From Flavobacteriaceae bacterium (GTDB lineage Bacteria; Bacteroidota; Bacteroidia; UKL13-3): 41,579 nt of DNA. Positions 1-6,847 of the stretch are shown piece by piece. A program made the translations under genes and the position numbers. Within the stretch, counting starts at the first letter, position 1. Every line of letters starts with the position of its first letter. The stretch lies in assembly GCA_009693575.1 (NCBI GenBank), contig SHWZ01000021.1, positions 1 through 41,579 on the forward strand. The letters run 5' to 3'. The notes under the pieces are model-generated. The model worked only from the letters and a program-made list of their open reading frames with translations. It made no database searches and was not told the DNA's origin.

Positions 1-347
1 TAATACTTCCGTCGACCGTCAAGCTAATCCCTGGCAGGTTGCTCTCCAGCATTGCCCGCTTCCGTTTTTGCCCAACAGAGCAAGATTAAACACCATTACA
101 AAAACAACGACTACTTCTGAAAAATAAACAGCATCAAAAATGTCCATTACTCCGCAATTTTTTGATTTTCCTGCCATTCGTTAGGGGGGGCATCCCATTA
201 GTTTTGTGTTCAAGTTTTGCATTTGGGGTAAGTTGTTCTTTTGGTTTAATACCACAAAGTAAAAGCCTGAAAATGAAACAATATGCTCAAAATAGTTTTG
301 AGTAAGCAAAGCTGATTTTACACATGCTACGAAGCAGTATCATCAGC
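1..347. other. Gene-poor left edge
   Basis: I see no convincing complete gene here. A minus-strand reading frame starts with ATG at 50-52 and runs off the left edge (MLESNLPGISLTVDGSI). It could be the start of a leftward gene, with a GGAAG stretch about 6-10 bases upstream of the ATG, but 17 residues are too few to identify. The rest (about 53-347) would then be its upstream region and lies beyond the 3' end of rsgA. It is A/T-rich, contains a run of seven G at about 183-190, and has a short perfect inverted repeat at 286-302. Confidence 0.3.
286..302. terminator. Short inverted repeat downstream of rsgA
   Basis: Perfect 7-base arms CTCAAAA and TTTTGAG flank a 3-base loop, about 46 bases past the rsgA stop. 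The stem is A/T-rich with only two G/C pairs and no clear following T-run, so a terminator role is only a possibility. Confidence 0.2.
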
Positions 348-1265
348 TCATCCCCTCACATCCTCGTTTCGCAGGATGCTGAGGTAATTATAATAACGGT
401 TCCGGTGAATATGCCCAGCTTCCACTGCCTGTTGTATGGCACAGTCGGGTTCGTTCAGGTGTTGGCAGTTGTTGAAGCGGCATCCACTCAGGCGTTCACG
501 CATTTCGGGGAAGTAATGAGAAACCTCTTCTGTAGCCACATCTATCACCCCAAAGTCGCGTATGCCGGGGGTGTCAATCACAAAACCTCCTTGTGGTAGT
601 TGAAACATTTCGGCGAAAGTGGTCGTGTGTTTTCCCTTGCCTGAATAGCTAGATACACTTCCTATTTTTTGTGAAAGATCGGGTATCAGTTTGTTTAGCA
701 AGGTGCTTTTCCCTACCCCCGAATGCCCGGCAAACAATGTTGTTTTAGTAGCAATTTCATTTTGCAGTTGAGCTAGGCCAATCCCTTCGGTGGCCGACAT
801 GGTGAGGCAATGGTAGCCCAATGGTTCATAGATATCTAAAATGGCTTTGGCGGCCTCTTCGCCGTAGCGGTCTATCTTATTTAATGCGAGCAACACGGGT
901 ATATGATATGCCTCAGCCCCTACTAAAAATCGATCAATAAAACCGCTGGAGGTGCTTGGTTCTACGAGTGAAACTACCAAGCAAGCCAAGTCGAGGTTTG
1001 CTGCTAGTATTTGCGTTTGCTTGCTCAGTTTGTTTGCTTTTCGTATTATATAATTTTTGCGTTCAGCTATGCCCGTAATCATATAATTTTGGTTGCCCGG
1101 CTCCGCTTCTATCTCCACCTTATCGCCCACCGCCACAGGGTTTGTACTTTTCAGGCCCTGCATCCGCAGCTTGCCTTTTATCCGTGCTTGCACCGTGCTA
1201 CCATCGTCGAGCAGCAGGCTGTACCAACTGCCCGTGGATTTGGTGACAAGTGCGGTAGAAGCCAT
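348..1265 (-). CDS. rsgA: Ribosome small-subunit GTPase RsgA
   Basis: RsgA is a circularly permuted GTPase that assists late 30S subunit maturation. The 305-residue product shows the family order: an N-terminal OB-like segment, G4 (NKID, about 129-132), the P-loop GHSGVGKST (about 180-188), G3 (DTPG, about 231-234), then a zinc knuckle with C262, C267, H269 and C275. Length is normal. I place the start at ATG 1263-1265 (MASTALV). The frame stays open for eight more codons to another ATG at 1289, but those codons lie in a palindromic repeat (1275-1363), so the longer N-terminus is probably not native. crcB ends 126 bases upstream with the repeat in between. Identification is secure; only the start is inferred. 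Confidence 0.96.
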   Translation of the reverse strand: MASTALVTKSTGSWYSLLLDDGSTVQARIKGKLRMQGLKSTNPVAVGDKVEIEAEPGNQNYMITGIAERKNYIIRKANKLSKQTQILAANLDLACLVVSLVEPSTSSGFIDRFLVGAEAYHIPVLLALNKIDRYGEEAAKAILDIYEPLGYHCLTMSATEGIGLAQLQNEIATKTTLFAGHSGVGKSTLLNKLIPDLSQKIGSVSSYSGKGKHTTTFAEMFQLPQGGFVIDTPGIRDFGVIDVATEEVSHYFPEMRERLSGCRFNNCQHLNEPDCAIQQAVEAGHIHRNRYYNYLSILRNEDVRG

Positions 1266-1274
1266 CTTAGAATT

Positions 1275-1363
1275 CGTCATTGCGACCAAAGGGAAGCAAT
1301 CTCCAAAGTACTTTTAAGTAAAAATGAGTAGATTGCCACGGTCGTTCCTCCCTCGCAATGACG
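1275..1363. repeat. Palindromic CGTCATTGCGA repeat
   Basis: An 89-base imperfect palindrome. The left end CGTCATTGCGA (1275-1285) is the reverse complement of TCGCAATGACG (1353-1363). Inside, AAGCAATCT (1294-1302) is mirrored by AGATTGC (1329-1335). The same terminal motif recurs at 15897-16188. It sits between crcB and rsgA and would fold into a long hairpin in a read-through transcript. Confidence 0.8.
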
Positions 1364-1391
1364 GTAAAAAGAATTTTATGATGGCTTCTGT

Positions 1392-1763
1392 TCATTTGTT
1401 GCACGAATATCCCACAAAAACGAATGCCACACCCAGCACCACACTTCCACCTGCATACAAGGTGGCCTGCATCCACATTCCCGGCTTCAGGTATTTGAAC
1501 AACTCAAGCCCAAAAGCGGAAAAGGTGGTGAAACCCCCAAGAAAACCAGTGATGAGCAAAAGCGGCAGCAAGTTTCCAAGGCTACCCTGCTCCTGCATTT
1601 TATATAAATAACCAATGGAAAAACAGCCAATCATGTTCACTACAAAAGTTGGCCAAGGGAAGTTTTGCTGGGTTTGTAAAAAGGAAATTTGGCCAATGCC
1701 CCAGCGGAAAAAACTGCCAAGACCTCCACCAACTACTACTGCCAACATCTGCTTCCAGCCCAT
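1392..1763 (-). CDS. crcB: Fluoride exporter CrcB (Fluc)
   Basis: A 123-residue inner-membrane protein of the Fluc/CrcB family, which forms dimeric fluoride channels protecting cells from fluoride. Four hydrophobic segments are visible. Family hallmarks are the N-terminal GGGLGSFFRW, the PTFVVNMIGCFSIG segment with its conserved Asn, and GFLGGFTTFSAFGLE, carrying the Phe-rich pore motif. The ATG shares one base with the yqeY stop (TAATG), so translation is probably coupled to yqeY. I see no fluoride riboswitch upstream; the gene appears to be expressed from the yqeY side. Confident. Confidence 0.95.
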   Translation of the reverse strand: MGWKQMLAVVVGGGLGSFFRWGIGQISFLQTQQNFPWPTFVVNMIGCFSIGYLYKMQEQGSLGNLLPLLLITGFLGGFTTFSAFGLELFKYLKPGMWMQATLYAGGSVVLGVAFVFVGYSCNK

Positions 1764-2209
1764 TAGCCCAGCAGGGTTTTCAAAAGGGTTTGTATGGTCT
1801 TGCCATCGGCTTTACCAGCCAGTTGTTTCATAGCCACGGGCATCACCTTGCCTATTTCGGCAGCCGATGTAGCACCTGTTTCAGCAATGATTTGCGACAG
1901 AACTAGTGTAATCTCGCCTTCGCTCATTTGGGCAGGTAAGTACTCACTGATTACTTCCAGTTCTTCCTTTTCACCATTATACAAATCGTCACGGCCATTC
2001 TGCTGGTAAATGTCCATACTGTCCTTGCGTTGCTTGGCCAGTTTTTGCAACACCTGTGTGGCTTTTTCGTCAGTCACTGCCTCGGCTGCACCTTTCTCGG
2101 TGGCGGCCAGCAGCAGAGCGGCTTTAATAGATCGGAGGGCACGCAGCCGGGCTTCTTGCCGGGCTAGCATGGCCGTTTTGATGTCTGCGTTTATTTTGTC
2201 TGAGAGCAT
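1763..2209 (-). CDS. yqeY: GatB/YqeY domain protein
   Basis: A 148-residue helical protein matching the YqeY family, which resembles the tRNA-binding tail of the GatB amidotransferase subunit. Typical features are the N-terminal MLSDKINADIKTAMLAR, the central EELEVISEYLPAQMSEGEI segment and the C-terminal GKVMPVAMKQLAGKADGK. The biochemical role of free-standing YqeY is not firmly established; a tRNA or amidotransferase link is inferred from the domain. It overlaps crcB by one base. A TAATTTTG box (minus strand, 2314-2321), about 105 bases upstream and overlapping the menA stop, matches the Bacteroidota -7 consensus and could be its promoter. Confidence 0.92.
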   Translation of the reverse strand: MLSDKINADIKTAMLARQEARLRALRSIKAALLLAATEKGAAEAVTDEKATQVLQKLAKQRKDSMDIYQQNGRDDLYNGEKEELEVISEYLPAQMSEGEITLVLSQIIAETGATSAAEIGKVMPVAMKQLAGKADGKTIQTLLKTLLG

Positions 2210-2318
2210 TGGTTGAGTTGAAGGTTTGGAGATTGGTTGAGTTGGAGATGCAGTTAAAAAGTTAGGCTCACCTACCGAAATTCTAATGTTTCGTAGACTT
2301 CATTTACTGCTTGCAAAA

Positions 2319-3248
2319 TTAACTCAAAACACACCCTAACAGAAACAATAAACTGAACAAAAGCGTGCTGAGCGAAAGTTGTTTCAAGAGGTCGTTGTGG
2401 TCGGGGCTAGGAGGTAGCATGTACACAGCTACTGTATTATACATAAACAAAGGCAACGAAAGTAGCCAAGCGTGCTGGTACCACAACTCGAAGTGCCTGA
2501 ACGAGTAGGCGAGCAAGCAACTAAAGGCAAGCATAATTAGGCAAACTTGATATATCCTTGCCCCTCGTAGCCCAAGCTTTAATGCCAAGGTTACTTTGCT
2601 AGCCTTTTGGTCGGTTTCCATGTCGCGAATATTGTTAGTGTTGAGTACGCCCACACTGAGGCAGCCCAATGCTACCGCAGGCATCCACGCATCGAAGGCC
2701 AATAGGCCAATACACAGGTAGCAAGTGCCCATAACGGCAACTGGGCCAAAGAAAATGAACACAAACACATCACCAAGTCCCATGTATCCGTAGGCAAATT
2801 TTCCCATGGTGTATTTGATGGCCGCTGCTATGGACAACAATCCTAATATGAAGAAAGAAAAGATGACACTATTCAAGTTGCCGCCAAATGCTAATAGCAA
2901 TAGTCCGCAACCAGACACAAAAGCCAGCACCCCGCAAACGATGATACCACGCAGCATTTCTTTTGCGGAAAGCATACCTAACTGCAAGGCTCGTGGCGTA
3001 CCGATGCGTTCTTCATTGTCAGTTCCCTTTTTGAAATCGCCATAGTCATTAGCAAGGTTCGAAAGTACTTGTAGTAGCGAGGATGTAAGTAATGCCAGCA
3101 AGGAAATAGGCCAATTAAATTCCATACTGGTATCAAACCATGCTAAGCCACTACCACAGATAATGCCCGAAGCCGCAAGGGGCAATGTACGCAACCGCAT
3201 GGCATGAAGCCACGCCTTTGGTTTTGAAATTCTTTTGTCAGATGGCAT
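2319..3248 (-). CDS. menA: 1,4-dihydroxy-2-naphthoate prenyltransferase MenA
   Basis: MenA attaches the polyprenyl tail to 1,4-dihydroxy-2-naphthoate, the membrane step of menaquinone synthesis. The 309-residue protein is a UbiA-superfamily enzyme with about eight to nine hydrophobic segments. The first Asp-rich motif is in NLANDYGDFKKGTDNEERIG, and the second is NNIRDMETDQKASKVTL. A retained Arg/Pro-rich lead (MRLRTLPLAASG) is also typical. The dioxygenase gene upstream ends directly at the menA start with no bases between, implying one transcript. Menaquinone would be the electron donor pool for the respiratory chain served by the oxidase cluster at 16-25 kb. Confidence 0.95.
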   Translation of the reverse strand: MPSDKRISKPKAWLHAMRLRTLPLAASGIICGSGLAWFDTSMEFNWPISLLALLTSSLLQVLSNLANDYGDFKKGTDNEERIGTPRALQLGMLSAKEMLRGIIVCGVLAFVSGCGLLLLAFGGNLNSVIFSFFILGLLSIAAAIKYTMGKFAYGYMGLGDVFVFIFFGPVAVMGTCYLCIGLLAFDAWMPAVALGCLSVGVLNTNNIRDMETDQKASKVTLALKLGLRGARIYQVCLIMLAFSCLLAYSFRHFELWYQHAWLLSLPLFMYNTVAVYMLPPSPDHNDLLKQLSLSTLLFSLLFLLGCVLS

Positions 3249-3773
3249 TTACACTGGCCTTGCCGGCCTTTCCATTTTGGTACCACAGCTTTTGCAGGTG
3301 CAGTGTTCGGGTGTGTTGTAAAAGCGATCGAAAATTGGCGGCATTTGTGTCACCAGGTCGGTCACATAGTTATATTCTTCGTACAGCTTTTCGCCGCAGT
3401 TTTCGCAGTACCACAGGAATCCATCCAGTTCTACCGTTTCTCGTCTGCGTTCTATGACAAGGCCAACGGTGTTAGGCCCTCGCTGTGGGCTGTGGGGTGT
3501 GCGGGGTGGCAACAAGAATATATCGCCTTCGTTGATATGAATGTCAACAGGCTTTCCATCTTCCACTATTTTTACCACTATGTTGCCTTCCAATTGGTAA
3601 AAGAATTCTTCACCCTCATTGAAGTGGTAATCTTTACGGCTATTGGGTCCGCCAACCACCATGATAATAAATTCGGTATCTTGATAAACAACCTGATTAC
3701 CCACTGGGGGCTTAAGCAGATGACGGTTTTCGTCTATCCATTTTTTGAAATTGAAAGGTCTTTGCATTGGCAT
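3249..3773 (-). CDS. nbaC: 3-hydroxyanthranilate 3,4-dioxygenase
   Basis: This Fe(II) cupin dioxygenase opens 3-hydroxyanthranilate to aminocarboxymuconate semialdehyde, the precursor of quinolinate. It is the last enzymatic step before quinolinate in tryptophan-to-NAD synthesis, or part of tryptophan breakdown. In 174 residues the active-site set is visible: R46, H50 (DYHFNEGEEFFYQ), E56 and H94. The C-terminal rubredoxin-like site is complete with C123/C126 and C160/C163. Either Met1 or Met3 could be the start. Other kynurenine-pathway genes are not in the window. The gene abuts menA without a gap, so the two are probably co-transcribed although their pathways differ. Confidence 0.95.
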   Translation of the reverse strand: MPMQRPFNFKKWIDENRHLLKPPVGNQVVYQDTEFIIMVVGGPNSRKDYHFNEGEEFFYQLEGNIVVKIVEDGKPVDIHINEGDIFLLPPRTPHSPQRGPNTVGLVIERRRETVELDGFLWYCENCGEKLYEEYNYVTDLVTQMPPIFDRFYNTPEHCTCKSCGTKMERPARPV

Positions 3774-3900
3774 GGGAGTTTATAGTTTATAGTTTAGAAT
3801 CAGGCTCAATTTTCGGTGACAGGGAGCAAAGGGCAAAATAGCAAGGCTGATTGTTGCAGCGAGCAGGTCAGAATCCTTCTGTCAACATCAACGGCAACGG

Positions 3901-4824
3901 TCATTCAAGGTCCCAATAAGGCAATATTTTTTGGTAAGTGCTGTCGGCCATCAGAGGCAAGGCTTTCAGCACGGCTGGGTCATATAGTTTTCCATGGGTG
4001 CTTCGGTAGTTCACTATCATTTTTGCCAACTTGAAATTGAGGTAGGGATGCTTTCCCAATTCTTCTACGGTGCATGTATTTAGCCTAAGTTTTTGATAGG
4101 AGCTTAAAGTCAACCGGCTTTTGAAAATTTCATAATTTTCAGCCCTCAGCCCTCGCACTTCCATCAGTTGCGAAATGGAATGAAACCCACCAAGCCGGTT
4201 GCGGTAGCGAACAATTTTACCCGCCATCCAATCACCCAAACCGGGCAACTGCTCCAATGATTCGCTGTCAGCTGTGTTTAGGTTTATCAGGGGTTTGGAG
4301 TCTGGAGTATTGTGGTAGGATTTGTGGTAATTGTTGGATTGATAGTTTCGTTTTTTATATTTTGGATACACACTCACCATGAGTGGTAAACTGATATATT
4401 CTTCGGCTAGTTGCACCCAGTTGCTGTCCAAAATATGCAAGTGCATAAACTGCTCCTTGAACCTAAACGGCCCTCTGTTTTCCATATATCGGTTTATGCT
4501 TCGGATTTGGTAGGGCCGAAGACCGAGTTCAAGAAATTCGCTATCGCTGGTATTGTTTGGGTCGAAGTAGAAAAAGTTGGGTTCGGCGGTCGTAGTTTTC
4601 AACGAGAAGGTGTCAGTAGCGGAGTTGATTTCTTCTTTGTGAAGGTCGGCAAGGGCTTGCTTTATTTTGGGGCTGAGTGACGCATTTTCATAGTTGAGTG
4701 GATAAAGCCAATCATACACAAACGGGTAGGCTGTGATACCTGCAATGATGATCAATACGGTAAAAACACCCCTTTTTTCGGTGACGCTCAAGTCTAGAAA
4801 GTTTTGTAGCGGTTTGCCTTTCAT
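3901..4824 (-). CDS. Membrane-anchored helix-hairpin-helix protein (ComEA-like repeats)
   Basis: A 307-residue protein with one N-terminal membrane segment (about 19-40) and three helix-hairpin-helix units. The middle one (about 178-228) is canonical: LINLNTADSESLEQLPGLG followed by KIVRYRNRLGGF. The first (about 84-132) and third (about 245-292) are diverged versions. HhH units bind DNA without sequence specificity, and ComEA uses them in DNA uptake. Proteins of this layout are frequent in Bacteroidota but their function is not established. I chose ATG 4822-4824; the longer frame would overlap the divergent gene at 4862 and add residues unlike the family. Only 37 bases separate the two divergent starts. 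Confidence 0.85.
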   Translation of the reverse strand: MKGKPLQNFLDLSVTEKRGVFTVLIIIAGITAYPFVYDWLYPLNYENASLSPKIKQALADLHKEEINSATDTFSLKTTTAEPNFFYFDPNNTSDSEFLELGLRPYQIRSINRYMENRGPFRFKEQFMHLHILDSNWVQLAEEYISLPLMVSVYPKYKKRNYQSNNYHKSYHNTPDSKPLINLNTADSESLEQLPGLGDWMAGKIVRYRNRLGGFHSISQLMEVRGLRAENYEIFKSRLTLSSYQKLRLNTCTVEELGKHPYLNFKLAKMIVNYRSTHGKLYDPAVLKALPLMADSTYQKILPYWDLE

Positions 4825-4861
4825 GCGTTTGTGGTTATTGCCTAATTTCGACCACGAAAAT

Positions 4862-6142
4862 ATGTCGTTGTCCCAAACCATCTGCTTGCTTTTTAGTTTG
4901 GGTTGTCTATTGGCAAGTGCCCAACAGACCCAAACGTTGCCACTGAATGACTGGGGCAAGGACGCACAGTTTGACAAAAGCCAGATACTGTTGCCCACTT
5001 TCAAAATGAGGGGCGACTCCTTACAAGGCAACACTTTTGAGGGCACAAGTAAAGCAGATTGGTTTAAGATAAAATTTCCATCAATGCCTGACTGCAAAGA
5101 CACAGGATATTTCTATCTGTTTTTCAATGGCTCAAGTTCGCTTGTGAAAGGATGCGTGCCAGTTATCATCGAAAACCCTATCACACCAACTAAGCCCCTC
5201 AAACTGCATATTGACTACAACGGAAACTTCAACTTTACTGACGATGGTCAAGGGGTTCAGCTGCCTCGAACCTTTAGGTATGCCGATGTGATCCTGCATA
5301 ACCAAAAGGGCGGCAAAACGATGGTTAGGCTTAGCCGTATGAGCATAAAAGGCTACGAAGGATACTACACTTTGCAAAACCAGTATTACCAAAACACCTA
5401 CCCAGAACGACTTTTTCTTGGTCTTTTTGCAAGTTTCAGGGCTCAAACGTTCAGGGTGAGAAAAGCAGATTGTATATTCGGGCAAGACAGTTTTCAGATT
5501 GGCCTTCACGATGGAAATACGAATGGAAACTATACCGAATCGGAAGAGGATGAACTAGTGTTTGCCAACAAGGGTGATTCGGTTTTCAGCACGACCATAG
5601 AGGATGGAGCGATGGCATTGACTGGCAAATCAGAGTATACTTTTGAGCGGCGGGGTAGGAAATATTCGCTGAAAGTGGTGCCAAGCGGCGACACCTTAGA
5701 AGTAACCCAGCAACAGGCCAACCAAACAGTTTTCAGCTTGGCAGTTGGCAGCCGCTTCCCAAAATTTAGTTACCAAAACACCAGACGGGAGAAAACAGCT
5801 ACCAAAAAACTCCGTTTCAAAAAAGCCCTTATCTACTTCTTCGACTTCAAAAGCCCCACTTTGGAAGCGGATACTACCGCACTTTCTGCCATTGTGAGCC
5901 GATACGGAAAAAAAATAAAAGTGATAGGATTGTACTATGGCCCTCACCCTGAGTTCCTAAAAAACTATATTCAATATGGCCACATAAAATGGACAGCCGC
6001 ATATGCCAGCAAGGAAATCCTAAACCGCTGCAAGGTGGAGCAAGTTCCAACAACTTACTACCTGAAACGCTGGCGAAAAGTAAAACTGAGCAACACAAGT
6101 CCGGCAGAAGTGCTAAGGCTTTTGGAAAGTGGCGGGCTTTGA
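4862..6142 (+). CDS. Secreted protein with C-terminal thioredoxin-like domain lacking CxxC
   Basis: The 426-residue product begins with a signal peptide (MSLSQTICLLFSLGCLLASA). About 280 residues follow that I do not recognise. The last roughly 120 residues look like a TlpA/thioredoxin fold: the strand ALIYFFDF, then KSPTLEAD where the CxxC would be, the strand KIKVIGLYYG, and the cis-Pro region VEQVPTTYYLKRW. With no cysteines at the active site, a redox role is unlikely; a binding or structural role is inferred. A longer reading frame from 4733 would overlap the divergent HhH gene and hide the signal peptide, so ATG 4862 is preferred. Confidence 0.7.
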   Translation: MSLSQTICLLFSLGCLLASAQQTQTLPLNDWGKDAQFDKSQILLPTFKMRGDSLQGNTFEGTSKADWFKIKFPSMPDCKDTGYFYLFFNGSSSLVKGCVPVIIENPITPTKPLKLHIDYNGNFNFTDDGQGVQLPRTFRYADVILHNQKGGKTMVRLSRMSIKGYEGYYTLQNQYYQNTYPERLFLGLFASFRAQTFRVRKADCIFGQDSFQIGLHDGNTNGNYTESEEDELVFANKGDSVFSTTIEDGAMALTGKSEYTFERRGRKYSLKVVPSGDTLEVTQQQANQTVFSLAVGSRFPKFSYQNTRREKTATKKLRFKKALIYFFDFKSPTLEADTTALSAIVSRYGKKIKVIGLYYGPHPEFLKNYIQYGHIKWTAAYASKEILNRCKVEQVPTTYYLKRWRKVKLSNTSPAEVLRLLESGGL

Positions 6143-6163
6143 ACCTTTATTTGCGAAACAATT

Positions 6164-6823
6164 ATGTTAGACAAAAACCAGATAGCCCAACGGATAGCCC
6201 GCGAACTGCAAGACGGCTACTATGTGAACCTAGGTATTGGCATTCCTACATTGGTGGCCAACTACATTCCAGAAGGAGTAGATGTGGTGCTGCAAAGTGA
6301 GAACGGGCTGTTGGGCATGGGACCTTTTCCTTTTGAAGGCGAACAAAACCCAGATCTGATAAACGCAGGAAAACAAACTATTACTGTTGTTCCCGGCTCA
6401 GCCTTTTTTGATTCAGCTATTTCATTTGCGATGATTCGCTCGGAGAAAGTGGACTTGACTGTGCTTGGGGCTATGGAAGTGAGTGACAATGGAGACATAG
6501 CCAACTGGAAAATACCCGGCAAATTGGTGAAAGGCATGGGCGGGGCAATGGATTTAGTTGCTTCAGCGAAGAATATAATAGTAGCTATGCAACACACCAA
6601 CAAAGAGGGCGAAAGCAAGCTGTTGAAAAAATGTACTCTGCCAATCACAGGACTTGGCTGCGTGAAAAAAGTAGTGACAGAGCTAGGGGTATTTGACATC
6701 ACCGAAGATGGATTCAAACTGATGGAAAGAGCCCCAGGCGTGAGCGTAGAAGAAATACAACAGAAAACGGAAGGCCGCCTCACCATTGTAGAGAATGTGC
6801 AGGAAATGACTTTAGCAAACTAA
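6164..6823 (+). CDS. scoB: 3-oxoacid CoA-transferase subunit B
   Basis: This is the beta subunit of succinyl-CoA:3-ketoacid CoA-transferase, which moves CoA between succinate and acetoacetate or similar acids. The 219-residue length is typical. The catalytic glutamate is E46 in LQSENGLLG. Other family marks are GIGIPTLVANYIPEG near the start and GAMEVSDNGDIANWKIPGK. The alpha subunit gene is normally adjacent, but here the neighbours are an unrelated secreted protein (21 bases upstream) and an M48 protease (24 bases downstream). The alpha subunit must lie elsewhere. A TTATTTGC box at 6147-6154, as in the acpP leader, may be a promoter. Confidence 0.95.
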   Translation: MLDKNQIAQRIARELQDGYYVNLGIGIPTLVANYIPEGVDVVLQSENGLLGMGPFPFEGEQNPDLINAGKQTITVVPGSAFFDSAISFAMIRSEKVDLTVLGAMEVSDNGDIANWKIPGKLVKGMGGAMDLVASAKNIIVAMQHTNKEGESKLLKKCTLPITGLGCVKKVVTELGVFDITEDGFKLMERAPGVSVEEIQQKTEGRLTIVENVQEMTLAN

Positions 6824-6847
6824 ACTAAATACACGAATCAACCCAAT

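Noticed and set aside
183-190. Origin or special signal at the G run
   Set aside because: A lone homopolymer with no DnaA boxes or repeats nearby.
1392-1800. Fluoride riboswitch for crcB
   Set aside because: crcB overlaps yqeY by one base, leaving no leader for one, and no conserved motif is seen near yqeY.
4825-5103. Longer N-terminus for the helix-hairpin-helix protein
   Set aside because: It lies inside the divergent secreted-protein gene and shows no family similarity.
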